From Tridacna crocea (taxonomy: Eukaryota > Mollusca > Bivalvia > Cardiida > Cardiidae), in the NCBI GenBank assembly GCA_943736015.1, contig OX031059.1, positions 43,535,159 through 43,599,158 of the forward strand: a stretch of DNA of 64,000 nucleotides, given 5' to 3'. Shown piece after piece: positions 10,731 through 23,403 of this stretch; position 1 is the first letter of the stretch; each line of letters opens with the position of its first letter. Position numbers and translations under genes: made by a program. The notes under the pieces are model-generated. The model was not told the DNA's origin, searched no databases, and saw nothing but the letters and a program-made list of their open reading frames with translations.

Positions 10731-13700
10731 TTATATTATATTTCCTCTGATTATTTTGTCAACAAATGCCATTTTTAAAACTAATGATCTCAAGTCAATT
10801 AACCGATTAAGTCATTTTTTAGCAAAGTAGAACAAAAAAAGTTGTTCCAGATTTTCGGCAGGAGGAAAATGTTCACTGTGACGGGGAAATAAATCCACCA
10901 GCTTAAAGTAAGACCTGTGTAATAGAAAACAGCTATTTCCACTAAAATATCATCCTGCAAAATTAGCTATAACTAAAAATGAGTATTATTGAACTACTTA
11001 CACCTTTTCATTTTTTTTTTCCATTTTTTCCTTCTCTGAATTATCATCTATAAATCTAAAACCACTATATTCTCAATTCAAAAAGAGATAATTATTGCCT
11101 CCCTTTTCAGAAAACTGACAGAAGTATCAAAAAATAATTTCAAGATAGACATAAACGGAATTTCCGATCCGTTAGAAATGTGCAAAAATATTATTTCTGC
11201 ATAAATCCTTATTTATCAACAAATTAGAATTTTTACCCTGTGTTCACCGGCAGTGCATTACACAGGTCTTACCTTAAATTACGTCATTTCTTTACCCATA
11301 ACATTTCTAAAAATAGACACATGAAACATAACATTATTGATTCTCTCAGAGAATATGCCATAGAGGCATGATATGACGTCGATAAACCAGGATATGTATT
11401 TACATACCATAAAACGTATAGGTATAAAATAGTTCCAAACTCAAAGAACAGCCATCTGATAAACCAAGTTGTTCTGTCTCGGCCATTAACATGGCTTGCC
11501 ATTAGAAAAATAATTCTGAATTGGAAATGAATTTAAATTGTTGGTGATCAAAGGGCAAACACAAATTGCTCGCAAATTAAACAAAAGGTGCTGTTGGAAA
11601 TGTGGGAAGGATGTTCAATACATCTCCGTAATTTATCATACAAATGAATTTGCAAGCATTGTAATAACTAATTTTGTAAGAAAAGAAAACAGAATCTGAA
11701 TCACCCTTGACATTCGGAAAATTACCAAAAGTAAGAAGTCCCTAACCAGGACAGCCAGTGTGGACTGGGCAGACTGACATGGGTCAGTATTTATTCGCAG
11801 ATGCATTAAACCCCTTTCTCAGAGATCGTGGTCCTGAAGTAACTATTAATATAAAATTAAGAAAAAACAATACCTGCTTGCTAACGAGGACATGGAAGAT
11901 GAGGACCCTCGGCGGCAAAACTTCATGTGCCGGCGTACCATCGGGAAATAAATCCAAAGAAGTCTTTATCACATGTTGTCTGCTGTCACGTGCGTCTCAT
12001 TCACTCATTAATAACGATAAAAACATTAATGATGATTTAAAAAAAATCACAAGCGAGTTTTAAACAATATATTCAGCTGACAGTCCTTCATGTAATAACA
12101 TGTAGATAATGATCCCAGCAGGCGCTATTCGTTTATCGTCTTTATCGTTCCGTATGTCCGATTTGCAACAGGATGGTTGTTCCATTCGTAAAATTGTGTG
12201 ATTCACGATTGCCGCTAAGAACAACAGTAAAACTAGATCTGCCTCATGTTTACGCGAGTACACGACGTATGACAGTTCCATTTGATTCGTTTTTGATTTA
12301 TATTTGTTTTCACATGGTATGTAAATTTGTTCCACAGTATTTCTATCCACTGCCATGTCATACAAGGTTTGTACGAACCTCTCCTTTAGGTAGCGTGTGG
12401 AAAATGGGGAAATAAGGAATTGTTTGTTAAAGATAAGTCTTCTTTATTCCCAAAAATTGGTCTCCAAATTTTGCAAATGTTGTTCTGCTTTTCATTCAGT
12501 TAATCAACCCTTTATTTTTTTCCACGTGCACCCTTGTTGTTTTGTTGCAAAAAGTAAGACACAGTTGTACTCAGTTTGTCCAAATGTACATGTCTATGAC
12601 TGGACAGACAAGATACGAGCAGGAACTGTTTAATAGATAGTAGAAATTTACATTTAAGGACAAAAGTATGTTTGGAATCTTACTTACACCAGTTAAGCAT
12701 AGGGATTAAATGTTAGGTTAATATTTAAGTCCGATTTTGACCTTAGTCAGTAATATCACGGCGACAGCTCACATGCTGACGTTAAATCTGTGGTTTTTAC
12801 AAGTGCTGAGCTGAGGATCTGCATAGATTGAAATCCTAAAGAAGAAATACCATTTAAAAATGCTAAAGGGAGCTTACCATTGCATGGCTAGTCATATTGA
12901 TTTTGAAAAGAGTATACGTGTAATACATGTCCTAATAGCCTGCCAGTAAAATATATATTTAAGTGAATAGAAGTCAGGCGTATGACTACATGGAAAATCC
13001 GTATTAAAAATGTTAAGTTTTAGTCAAATAAAACAAAACATTGTTGGGCAGGGCAAGGGTTAATATAGCCTGTCATGTCATTCACAATAATGTCACCTGA
13101 CAACTGCACCTAATCAATAAATGCATGTGTGAAAGATTAGATTACACAGCGGCGTATGATCAATATTCAAGGGTCAGTAGAACTGAATTAATATATCTGC
13201 TACTTCATATTGCAACATTGTCGATTTTATTATCCGATACTACGACACAATTAGCTATGCCACTGGAATGACAGCTTAATCGACATTTCTGTTTGGGTGG
13301 ATCTGAAATTTGATTTTTCCCGAGTTTTCATTGTAAAACCACTAGTCATTCTCCATATATAGAAAGATTATCGAGCTTGGTGTCTTAGTTGAGACATTTG
13401 CAGAGTAAGTTAGAATTTGCATGTGCAAAGAAATATATCAGTATGCTTTACTCGTAACAAAATTGTTTTCCAACCAACAAAATAACGCAGATAAATAAAT
13501 CTGCAGGATTAAGGTATTAAATAGTCTTAGAATGGACCTGCTCACCTATCTTCTTTATAAAAGTAAAGAAAAAAAATGACATTTACGACTATAACGTACA
13601 TAATAATAATGAAAAAAAAATCAATACACGCAAAGCTTAGTATTCAGTGGATAAAGCTTGAGCAATTCAACATATGCCGTGATGTGCTTCAAATGAACTG

Positions 13701-13921
13701 TCTGTCTGATGTACAAGATAAAAAAAGTTCCTGAAACAAGCAAAATTTATTTATAACATTTAACCTTCTCAAGAGCTTTATTAGTAAGAGTCATTGTGAG
13801 TGATACACCGTATCAAGCACGGTTAATAAGTCAACCAAGTTTGAAGACCCTAAGTCAAACTGTTGCTTCCTTAATGTGCGGATAAGGCTTGTCATACCGA
13901 CCGACCATTGGCCAATCATGT
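10731..13921. other. 3.2 kb with no recognised gene
   Basis: AT-rich sequence. Four overlapping frames of 78-101 codons at 11758-12633 lie on both strands over the same bases. None shows a known motif, a consistent splice pattern or repetition elsewhere in the window. Confidence 0.4.
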
Positions 13922-14152
13922 TTAACTCTTTACCACACTTTCCCGACTTTTTATTGGCTTTGAGAAAGATGTCAATGAAAACATTGTGGGAAAAGGAGAA
14001 AATGCTGGTAACCAGCATTTTCTGTTTTTCCCACATTGTTTCTTTCCCTTTCCAAAAAAAAAAATCCATTTTTTCAGTCACTTTTATTCGCCCGTCTGCA
14101 AATGCTTTCAATTTGGACCAGTCTAAATTTTTGTCGTTTGGTTAAGAGTTAA
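13922..14152. mobile_element. pB MITE, copy 5
   Basis: TTAA-bounded, with termini TTAACTCTTTACCACA and GTCGTTTGGTTAAGAGTTAA. The central palindrome TGGGAAAAGGAGAAAATGCT is followed by its complement. It has a poly-A/T insertion in the right half. Confidence 0.8.
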
Positions 14153-15419
14153 GCATGTTTCTTTCTCTATCTTTTTCGAATGGGGCATAACCGTTTCTAG
14201 GCACGAGTCTTATTCAAACTAGTTCATCTTTATTCATTGGATTTTTATATTCAGCAGTGATAGCATGGCAGTCATTAAGATGTTTCCATAGGAAGTTTTA
14301 TTGATTTCAACTTAATTTCGAATTGTACTGACAGAACGTCTCAGCCTATCCAATCGTCCGACTTTGAAGAACAGAGTTAGAATTTAGTTTCGAGCATTTG
14401 ATGAATATGGTCCCAGAGGATAATTATATGGGAGTGCATCAAGTCACAAAATTCCAGAGAAAGGACTTAACTACCTGGCTGTTATTTAAAGGCACTTTTA
14501 AAATTTCTCGACAACATTCACTACGATAATATAAAAATAATCGATTTCCTGATAAAAGGAAACAAAGTAATGGCAAACAGTTAATAACATCATTCGTATG
14601 TTTCTGAGCCGTTGACCCCATTATGAAATCTAACATCGTATCTCAAAACAATGCTACGGTTTATCGAGCGTCAAATTATTTCTCGGAAAATCTTTGAGCT
14701 CCCATCAGCCCTATTGATTTAAATTCTATACGGGTCATCAAACCAATAAACGTACTGGCTTCAGGATTATATCAGCAACATAACGAATCTACGAAGAACT
14801 CCGTGCTGAGAACTCATGGTGGATATTATATGGAGAACCATTCTTGCTAATAAACTGAGGCCGATACTTTCATTTTGATTTACATAAGAACCTAATTGTA
14901 TTTGCAATATATATATATGTACTTTGCCAAGTAACACTGCGCATTTCTGACAACAGAAAGTAGACCTGTGTGTATAGCATCGTCGTTTTGCTTCCTTGCT
15001 CGAATTCAACAGAACTTAAAAGAATCGGGAGAATCGTTGTCTACAACTAACTTAGATACTCTGTAAATATCGATTACGGAGTAAATAAACTAGAAGTCCT
15101 TGAGGGTCTCAATTAGTCTTCTGCCATTTTTATCTTTTTTGTTATTTTCAAGCATACATCATGAATACATTATGCAAAATGAAAAAAAAAAAACACTAAA
15201 GAAATTGGGAAGGGTTCTTGCTGTTGGAACTTGGTTTGAATCCACTAAGACAGCATTATAAGAAGGTATATAGACTTGAATAAATAGTAAAATAATCAAA
15301 ATGCAATTTCTCAAAAGCAATTTTTGTTTGGCATATGCTGAATTTGATAGGATATTACAGCTGATTTCAACTTTCAAAGAAATGGGAGCAATGTAAACTT
15401 GGTTTACATGTAAAAATAG
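14153..15419. other. No gene recognised
   Basis: AT-rich. Minus-strand frames of 65-80 codons (14439, 14767, 15159) have no recognisable motif. A TATATATATATG run lies near 14905. Confidence 0.4.
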
Positions 15420-16100
15420 GACTTAGAAATCAAATGGCTATTTTCCCTGACCTAATAACTAAAATTCCTTTATTTTCAATTGTTCAATACCTTGATAGTA
15501 AAACAAAATCTGTTCAAGTTAAAAAAAAGATAAACACTCTGAATTTGTGGTGTGTAAAAAAATGTTAATTTTCAGCTTTGAATGGCCACCTTTTCCTTAC
15601 TAATAGTAGGATTTCTTTTCAAATTAATCGGCTTCAAGCCATTCATATTAAAATAAAAAAGGTAACTTCCTCGAAATTCCGACCACAAATGCTGATTAAA
15701 TTGCGTAAGCAAGAAATCGAAATTCTCAACTTCGAATGGCTTTTTTCCCTTACTTATTGCCAGTTATCTTTAGGTTTCAATGTGCATATAAAACGTGCCA
15801 CTTTCACGAAAACTCAACCACAAATTCAGATTTTCTAGTGCAAACCAGAAAATCAAAATTTGAGTTTTAAATGGCTACTCTTCCTCTACTACTTGTTGGA
15901 AAATTTCCAAATAGGCTTCAAGCTATTGATGATATAAAGATAATGTCTAAGTCTCACTTAAATCCGACCACAATAAAGACCTTTTCGCGTAAACAAGAAA
16001 AGCACTGACGGGAGGACGGATGGAAGTCGGAAGAATGGACGGACGTCGGCAACCAAGCAATGACATCTCTGCACTGCTGGCCTATGGCCAGCACTCTAAA
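15420..16100 (+). mobile_element. Helitron/HINE-like element with degenerate tandem repeats
   Basis: Four diverged units about 135-155 bp apart are marked by GAATGGC or AAATGGC followed by a TTTTCCCTTACT-like stretch (near 15431, 15580, 15735 and 15868). They are followed by GGAGGACGGATGG / GGACGGACGTCGG and a terminal hairpin GCTGGCCTATGGCCAGC, then ACTCTAA. Internal tandem repeats plus a 3' hairpin close to a CTAA end fit non-autonomous Helitron-like elements. The 5' end is not defined, and class assignment is inference. Confidence 0.5.
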
Positions 16101-16870
16101 AAGTTTATACCTATCTTCTTTATTCTATATAGTTCATATCTAAACAGTTACTGAAGATAAAATCAATCAATTCAAACCATAAATAGTGATTAATGTCTGT
16201 ACAAATCCCACTGGTTTCATTAAATTTTCATTTCTTACTGCCTTTGAGTTTTGAATGACAGGAATCGAAATAAAAGGTGAGTGAGGTGCTGTAGCGTTCA
16301 GGGTATAATAAAATCAATGTTGATGCCCAAGAGCTGTGTCAACAGTCGACATTTAGTTGTAATGGTTTAATCTGCCACCTTCATGGGCAAATTCTGTACT
16401 CTTCCAAAATCAACATTGCTCGAATGCGTAGGTAGTAGATAATAAGCATTACGTAAGTATTTATAGGCAAAGTTAAGGAACAAGTATACTCCCATGTCAA
16501 AATGATAGTATGAAATTTAGCTTTTATGATAGCAAATTTTGAAAATTTACACGGGAATTCATCAATCAATGGGGAAACGTTGATGTTTACAGTAAATATT
16601 GACCAGTGTTCTAATTCTAGTGGAAATTGAATACCTTGAGTTTTACAATGGGCTAGGGACAATATTGTACAGGAAGCAATACTAAACACGATTGTTGGTA
16701 ACTGGTTTATCCACCCTGGAATGAAAATATCAAACAGAACCAAGCATCTGTTAATAGTCAATGGAGCACTCCGAAATCAGCCTACATGCGACTGCAGACT
16801 GATCTTGCTCTATTTAATTCTTAAGAATAATTAGAGATCAAAATTAAGAAAATAAAAGTAAGGATTAATA
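16101..16870. other. No supported gene; 126-codon frame
   Basis: The longest single open frame outside recognised repeats after the 185-codon minus frame at 44681 is 126 codons on the minus strand at 16381-16761, starting MTINRCLVLFDIF. It is hydrophobic and I recognise no domain. The opposite strand also has long open stretches here. No start, splice or composition evidence makes it a gene. Confidence 0.35.
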
Positions 16871-17119
16871 TACTCTCTCAAAAAAGAAACGCAACATCAG
16901 ATTATCTTTTTGAAATATTATACCAGATATTGACAATTTATGAGTGATTTATTGACAATATGTGACAAACTGTGATATTGTAAGGTAAAAGAACTCATGA
17001 ACAAGAAGTGTGCCAATTTTTGCATTCCTGTGTAAATTATTTATATCATAAATTATGAAAATAATATATGAAGTAAATTTCCTATTTTCTGTATGTTGCG
17101 TTTCTTTTTTGAGAGAGTA
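16871..17119. mobile_element. Tc1/mariner-type MITE
   Basis: It has a 28-bp essentially perfect terminal inverted repeat beginning TACTCTCTCAAAAAAGAAAC, flanked by TA on both sides. The internal ~190 bp is AT-rich and non-coding. A TA target and a CTCTCTCAAAAAAGAAACG-type terminus are typical of Tc1/mariner-derived MITEs. The very high terminus identity suggests a comparatively recent insertion. Confidence 0.85.
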
Positions 17120-17395
17120 TATATATCATTATGGATCTGATCGAATAGTAACTATAACTCAAACACTATACCTAGGGTCAAAGAAACATTAATTTGTCAG
17201 ATACGCATGTTTAAAACTTTAGTTAACTCATTTAAAAATATTGAATGTGAATCAGATAAAAGATAACTAACATCTTCCCGCTACTTTTAGTTTCTAAAAA
17301 AAGCTAATGTGAACATCGGAATTTGATTTTTGTCATACAAATAAATATTTCGATTGCCAAGAATTTGACTACAGGGACATGAGGATATGGGACTA

Positions 17396-17565
17396 TATTT
17401 ACCAAACGTTCTTATGTACATTTTAGTCTCATTCTTAAGAATGTTCTAAATTTGAAAGTAACACAACTTCTGGTTGGCTAACCTATATGGTTTAGCCAAT
17501 CAAGTTGTGTTACTGTCAAAAATCTATAATCAGACCAAGCGCGTTTTTAAGAATGGTTGGTGAAT
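17396..17565. mobile_element. Palindromic element J, copy 1
   Basis: It runs from ATATTTACCAAACGTTCTTA to GAATGGTTGGTGAATAC. The central palindrome GGTTGGCTAACC...GGTTTAGCCAATCA is flanked by AGTAACACAACTTCT and its complement. Copies are at 32388, 35770 (half) and 63241. Confidence 0.7.
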
Positions 17566-18042
17566 ACAGACAAGGAATCCGTCCATCAGAAATTTGAACA
17601 ATACATGTGGCACTGCTCATACCAATGAATATCGAAGCGAAAGACCTCACTTTCCCAAGAAGAATTGAATATTCTGTGACTCTATCTAATCAGACAGGGA
17701 TGCGTAAGGACGGGAACAGGAAAGATTTTTTGAACTCGTAGATTGAAAACATTACTAGAGCAGCCCTCGTAAAAGTTTATAAGGAGAACTATAAAATAGC
17801 ATAGGTTTTCAGGGCTCTATGTTTGCAGACAAAAATACGTTAGTAACTGTGAGAGTGTTCCTTTTTCGCGCCTGTTCCCGAAGCATTAATAGTCTATATC
17901 TATTAGACTTGACACTTCATTTGCTTTTTTATGCTTCTAATTACCGAGAGTCGGCACCTATGTTTGTGTGCCTATAGCTTTCAAGAATGTAAGCAAGGAT
18001 GATTCAGCTCACCCTGTTTAATTTTCGAAGAGAAGAGGTGGA
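17566..18042. other. No gene recognised
   Basis: Plain sequence. No splice-bounded frame or repeat family is visible. Confidence 0.4.
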
Positions 18043-18113
18043 TTACAGTGGTGTAAGAATACAGCATCGGCAACATCGAAGGTTCCGGGTTCGAACTCCG
18101 TAAGCCGGGTCAA
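18043..18113 (+). repeat. tRNA-like fragment, probable SINE head
   Basis: A-box-like ACAGTGGTGTAAGAATACAG is followed by a good B-box, GGGTTCGAACTCC. The sequence between them cannot fold into a normal anticodon arm by eye. It is more likely a SINE head or tRNA relic than a functional tRNA. Confidence 0.4.
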
Positions 18114-19378
18114 CCCTTGGAACCACCCGTGACAAAGCGCTAGTACTGGTTGAGGTTTCAAGAAAGCAATCATAGACAGAGTGATTTATAATCAATTTCA
18201 AAACTTGTTTAACAACCGATGTAAAATATGTTCCAATTGAATCGTTCTTTAAGAGCCTTAGTTGCAGAGAAATAGAAACTGTCTGTTTAGCAGGCCCACT
18301 TGCAAACCTTGAGGAACGTGAAAAATCGTGTAATGAGTGATAATTCCCCACTTTGACATATGAATAATATCGTATGTGCATGTAGACACATTATGAATGG
18401 TGCAACAGATGGAAACTGTAACATAAGTGCTGTATACTGTAACAGTTCAACCCCTCACAGTACAGGCCATGTTAAAGTATTTGTTAAATATTTAACAAAC
18501 TACTTTAAGGGCATACGTTAATGGATAGGGCACTTTTTAGACAGGATGAAAGACTTAGCAGACGGAAAAACTATGTCTTCCAACAGCATTGTACTGTCAA
18601 AAGCTGCTAACAAATATAAATATAGCAATGGAAGGAAAAACAATCTTGATGAAACTGTGGACAAACTACATGTATCATTACACTAAATTATGATAAACAG
18701 TTTCCGTGGTGAAAACAAATGCTAAACACATGGTAGTCCAGATGGTCTATCATACTGTCATTGTTACTAAAGAAAGAAATGATAACATAACAAACAAATG
18801 GTGAATCAAAAGGAGCTGTCATATTCATGTCCTGCCAGACATATATCCAAAATGTTAATGTTGAAAATTTTTCTTAACATGGACTCCAGTCTATTTGACT
18901 GACACTTTGGAAAGTCTATAGCGCTATCAAAGTTTTACTTATCCAAGGACAAGTCTAATCTTACTCTTTAAACTTCGCTAAGACAGTTTTTGAAGCTTGC
19001 ACCACTGATAGCTTTCTTTACAAATGAGGAAATTGCTCAGAGCAAATAGTTCCCTTGTTAGTCCCGATGCTTTCTTTATACTCTGTACATATACCAGAAG
19101 AAAGAAAAAAAAAACCAACTGAACTGTTTTAAAGGTCGCGAAATAGTTAAAATGCCTACAAACCTTCAAATATAGTAAATGCGTTAGAAATAACGCATTC
19201 AACATTACAAAAAAACCCCTTCTGGGAATCAAGGGGGAGGCTGTAAAGCAGGCAAGTGGCTGTGCACAAATTTCAAATGTAATTTAAACCGAGTATGACA
19301 ACTAAGCGCCCACCTGATAAAAACTCATCTGAAACACATGTATATACACAAATCTGCAATAAGTAGGAGGTCAGATAT
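18114..19378. other. No gene recognised
   Basis: Contains a short perfect-type palindrome at about 18476-18511 (TAAAGTATTTGTTAAATATT and its complement). A 112-codon minus frame (18043-18381) runs through the tRNA-like fragment and is not credible as a gene. Confidence 0.4.
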
Positions 19379-19643
19379 ATGGCTTGCAACACGTGAAAAG
19401 GGACATTCGGACATTTGCGTAAAGTGTCTTCTCGGATCAGCCTGCGCAGTCCGCGCAGGATAATCCGAGACGACACTTTACGACTACATAAGATTTTATC
19501 CCACAGTAGACTTTCGTGAAACAGAAAATCACATAAAAACGGAAAGTGTCGTTTCGGATCAGCCTGTGCGGATTGCGCAGGCTGATCCGAGACGACACTT
19601 TACGCAAAAGCCCAAATGTCCCTTTTCGCGTGTTTCAAGCCAA
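19379..19643. mobile_element. Family A MITE, copy 4 (best preserved)
   Basis: Ends are GGCTTGCAACACGTGAAAAG and CTTTTCGCGTGTTTCAAGCC. Both internal hairpins are intact (CAGCCTGCGCAGTCCGCGCA; GGATTGCGCAGGCTGATCC), each bordered by GAGACGACACTTTACG-type motifs. This copy serves best as the window's family reference. Confidence 0.85.
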
Positions 19644-20756
19644 TGATAGCATGCCGTTTACACTATGACATAGTATCCTAATTCATAAATCCATTGCACT
19701 ACTCGGCGTAAGTACATGTCCCGGAACATTCGAGTGTTTACTGGAATTTCCAAGAAAACGCGTGGGGAAGGCAATCCAAGGTTTCTAAAATTATTCACAC
19801 ACAAGTCGTAGAGTCGACACCTCACAAAACAAACGCGCGTTTTCTATGACTGTAAAATTGGTAAAAATAACCATTTCTTCGTCTGCTAACATCGACTGTA
19901 TTACTGGCTGACAACGTTAGTTTACACGAAATATTGTCAATACGCGAGGACAAGTTGAAGGAACAGTTTTGCCTTTACTTTGACGGTAACTTGAATTACG
20001 AGGAAAGTTTCAACTTCTAACGAAGCATTCGATTTACAATTGCTTGATAAGGACTTGGCCTCGTTTTCAACAGACCGGAATAGTGTGTCGTGACTTCTGC
20101 GTTTGCACCTTTTTGGTGTACTTATACGAACGATTAATAATTATCCCATTTATGCCTATTGTTTACTTTTGTAGACATCTTTCTCCGACCACGCACAGAT
20201 TTATAAGTACTTGCGTGTATTCATTAAATTTTACGTCCAGTCCTTTGATAAGTCCTAATTATATAGTGTATTTGAGAAAATGGCGATGAGTAATAGACAA
20301 ATTAGATATTACGCAATGGAGATTGACGATTTTGGTCGCTAAGCAATTGAAGATGTCCAATAAAGAAAGGTAACATATTTTTTGTTCATATTTACACGAT
20401 AAAAATGTTTTCTTTCACTGAATATTTTCATTACTGAACTTCTTAACTGCACGTTGTTGATATACTTTGTTTCATAATCAAATTTACACGCGGTAATTGC
20501 TTTGTAAAGATTTGTCTTCAAGAGTAGACAATAGGAGCGAGAAGGTACGTCTACTTTCACTGACATTAACTTTATTACTTTACTTAAAATTACTAAAGGA
20601 AATTCAAAGTGAATGAAGTGATTTCAACGCTAGCCGAATTTTGAGTATACAAGAGCAGACACAAACGTTATAGGGTAATTATTCCAGTTGTTAAAATGAA
20701 TTATGTCGCAATAAATGCTTAGTGTTGCATCTTCTACGTGTTTTATAAACAACTTT
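19644..20756. other. No supported gene
   Basis: A short frame ATGGCGATGAGTAATAGACA starts at 20280 and ends with TAA about 20 codons later. It could be a first exon of the coding remnant that follows, but no good donor site is visible at its end. Confidence 0.3.
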
Positions 20757-21560
20757 ATTATTCTAGGTCATTGAAGACAATACAGGCACAGAAGAATATG
20801 AGATAATTGAAGATATCCCTATTCCATGCTTTTCAATGACCTTGGCATACTACAGGAATATGTTGACAGGTTCATCTCACACGATCCAAGCATAGAATAC
20901 GGACTGGCTTCACCAATCTGTACATGGAATTTTTTATTCATTCTTCATTGCTGATGTGATTGAAATCATAATTCACTGAATCATGCAATTTCTTTGTGAC
21001 ATTACAACAAGAGATTCTAGTATGAAGGGCAAATTAGTTGATATCTGGTTATAGCTAGGTTCCAAGCAGACAGCTTTACCAGAGTTGAGCTGAAAAATGT
21101 TTGCAAGAACACAATAGCGAATGCTATCAGATAAGACAGTTTGGATATGTTAGTTAAATGCCTTCACCTTAGTGACAGTGCAAGCGTCAATGAAACTGAT
21201 AAACTCAGAAAGGCTAGGCAACAAATATAGCACCAGAACACACCGGCCATCCATATCCTCTGTACTTGCACAGGAACATCTCTAGAAATGGTGTCCTTTG
21301 CCTTTGCTTAAAGACAAATTCGTAAGCCATTGCAGACTAAGGGGTCTGCAAGGGACCTTCGAAAAGTGAGTACCTTACAACATCAGTTTGGAAGGAATGC
21401 ATCACTATGCAAAAGTGAGATGTGCACCTTTCAGAAGAAAAACTGATTTTCTACATGTGACATAGGCGTTCACTGGAAATGTTTGAGAATTTTCACCTGA
21501 TATTGAGGAATTTCTCCTGATGTAGACTACATTAACTTTTAACATTGCCTATAAGATGAC
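20757..21560 (+). pseudogene. Decayed transposase-like remnant, possibly piggyBac
   Basis: After an acceptor-like TTATTATTCTAG at 20753-20765 the frame VIEDNTGTEEYEIIEDIP opens. It then continues after frameshifts as LGILQEYVDRFISHDPSIEY, DVIEIIIHE, LDMLVKCLHLSDSASVNETD and a late Cys-containing stretch (CTFQKKN, CDIGVHWKC). An LFF-D-hIEhIV-like patch, a CLHLSD...DKLRKAR patch and a C-terminal Cys/His cluster, in that order, resemble piggyBac (DDE_Tnp_1_7) transposases. The catalytic middle is not visible. At least five frameshifts or stops rule out function. The piggyBac call is inference from weak similarity by eye; any captured or transposase-derived gene relic is an alternative. Confidence 0.35.
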
Positions 21561-22149
21561 TAAAATCACACTGTAGAACATACTGAATAAAGTTGAAACT
21601 TGTTATGCTTCTGGGCGTGAATTGAGCAAATGTTTCTGATGCATTATGTTATCGAAGTCACATGTTTATATTTTGGAATAGATTTTTAAATGATCAAAAA
21701 GGTTTAAGAAGGATTTTTGTGGTCCAAAACACATACTGTGGGTATATCATTGGCTTTTGCTGGATGTAACTTGACTATTGAGAAAGATTATAACAGGTAT
21801 TTATTTACCTGTACCCATTCGCGCCTATTGTCTACTTTTATAGACAAAAAATAAAACTGGAATATTTAGTAAATTATTTGTCAATTGATAAAAATTAACT
21901 CATATATAACAAATATACATTGTTTTTTCACAACTATTGACAAAATCATGTAAAATGAAAATTCCGGCATAAACGGGAAGAACTCTTTACCATTCAACAA
22001 TTCAAGACATGTCGATAGATAGCATGTGTAGACGACAAAAGGTGGTTAGAATTGTGAAACTTGCCTCTGATTGAGTAAAAAAAATGATGGAAAAGGAGAT
22101 AGTGCTGGTATTTATCTTTTTCCTACTAAAATTTCATGGGGACGTTTAA
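21561..22149. other. No gene recognised
   Basis: AT-rich flank of the coding remnant. It includes a partial pB-like centre near 22078-22132 (GATGGAAAAGGAGATAGTGC) too eroded to delimit. Confidence 0.4.
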
Positions 22150-22432
22150 AGTCGGAGTTGTGCAATTGATTGATTGATTGCATGGTGTTCAACACATTTT
22201 TCAACATCATTTCAGCTCTATCGTGGTGTCTACAGCATTTATCCATGCTTTCCTGGAGTTTCTTTTCCCAGTGCACTGCACAATATTCTTTCCAAACCAC
22301 TGGCTGCTTTACCTAAGAGCCATCGTCGAAAGAATGGAATGAATCCTATCAATCAATCTTCGGAAAGAAACTGCAGAGTTGTGGATTGAACCAGCGACCC
22401 CGAGTTCTCGAGACTCTGCTACCGGGGCTCGG
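22150..22432 (-). mobile_element. tRNA-derived SINE, copy 2
   Basis: On the minus strand the head reads GGTAGCAGAGTCTCGAGAAC...GCTGGTTCAATCC. The body has CCGAAGATTGATTGATAGG and AGAATATTGTGCAGTGCAC, the tail AGGAAAGCATGGATAAATGC, and it ends in GTTGAACACCATGCAATC, matching the end of the copy at 23678. Confidence 0.7.
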
Positions 22433-22644
22433 CCGGGATGGCGAGAGCAAGGGGAAACAATCCCCCGTTTGTGGAGTAGCTGCTATCTCACAAGCTCAAA
22501 TTCTAAACATAATATAGCTGATAGAAAAGAATGATAACGCAGTCATATGTATTTTAAGCGTCGAACTTCTCTATACTAGTATTTCAAATGAACATGTCAG
22601 GGCAATATGTCAGAGCAATTGTAAATATAGCAATTTGATAGTGA

Positions 22645-23371
22645 TTCCTACGGAATACCGTTAGGGCCATCGCCTTTGAATGTGTTAATTTGAAACACGA
22701 TACTCGATAGTACGATGACGATAACGCGAAACAACGAAACCACGATGGTGAAAACGCGATAGTACGATGACGATAACACGATACTACGATGGTGAAACCA
22801 CGACAATACGATAGTACGATGATGATAGTGCGATATAGTATCGTGTTTTCACCATCGCACTGTTGTAATTTCACCATCGTAGTATCGTATTTTCACCATC
22901 GTACTATCGTCATCGTACTATCGTGTTTTCGTCATCGTACTATCGTGGTATCATCATCGTACTATCGTGTTTTCACCATCGCACTATCGTAGTTTTACCA
23001 TCGCACTATCGTATTATCGTCATCGTACTATCGTATTTTCATCATCCTACTATCGTATTATCGTCATCGTACTATCGTGTTTTCATCATCCTACTATCGT
23101 ATTATCGTCATCGTACTATCGCAGTTTCATCATCGTACTATCGTGTTATCGTCATCGTACTTTCGTGTTTTCACCATCGCACGATCGTATTATTGTCATC
23201 GTACTTTCGTGTTTTCACCATCGTACTATCGTATTATCATCATCGTACTATCGCATTTTCACCATCGTGCTATCGCCTTCCGGTGGGCATGCGCATCCTT
23301 TAATATTCAAGACCTACAGGACAACAGTACACATGGAAGAGTTTATTCAAAGACATTTTGAGAGAGGCTAT
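22645..23371. repeat. Satellite inverted repeat, left arm
   Basis: The left arm runs from CCTACGGAATACCGTTAGGG, through the 22-bp satellite, to CACATGGAAGAGTTTATTC and GAGAGAGGCTAT. Its complement is at 24420-25014. The arms differ mainly in satellite copy number. Confidence 0.85.
22690..23275. repeat. 22-bp CATCGTACTATCGT satellite, array 1
   Basis: The unit is CATCGTACTATCGT plus an 8-bp variable part (GTTTTCAC, ATTATCGT and similar). From 22690 to about 22838 units read as the complement (GATAGTACGATGAC); from about 22841 they read forward. The array therefore switches strand inside itself at the ATAGTGCGATATAGTATCGT junction. The Ser/Tyr/Arg-rich frames here (SSYYRV, FHHRTIV) are artefacts of a 22-bp period read in three frames. 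Confidence 0.9.
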
Positions 23372-23403
23372 GCCTGTAAATTAGGTTATCTACCCTCTTA
23401 GAC

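Noticed and set aside
15225-15245. tRNA B-box-like GGTTTGAATCC
   Set aside because: No A-box at the right distance upstream and no cloverleaf.
16381-16761. 126-codon minus-strand frame
   Set aside because: Hydrophobic, unrecognised, with long open stretches on the other strand too. Kept only as a note within an interval entry.
18043-18113. Functional tRNA gene
   Set aside because: A- and B-box motifs are present, but no anticodon arm or acceptor stem pairs convincingly. Called a SINE/tRNA relic.
22690-23275. Regular spaced repeats resembling a CRISPR array or a coding tandem-repeat protein
   Set aside because: Units are contiguous 22-bp satellite copies with no unique spacers, and they flip strand. 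The Ser/Tyr/Arg-rich frames exist in several phases at once, as expected of a 22-bp period.
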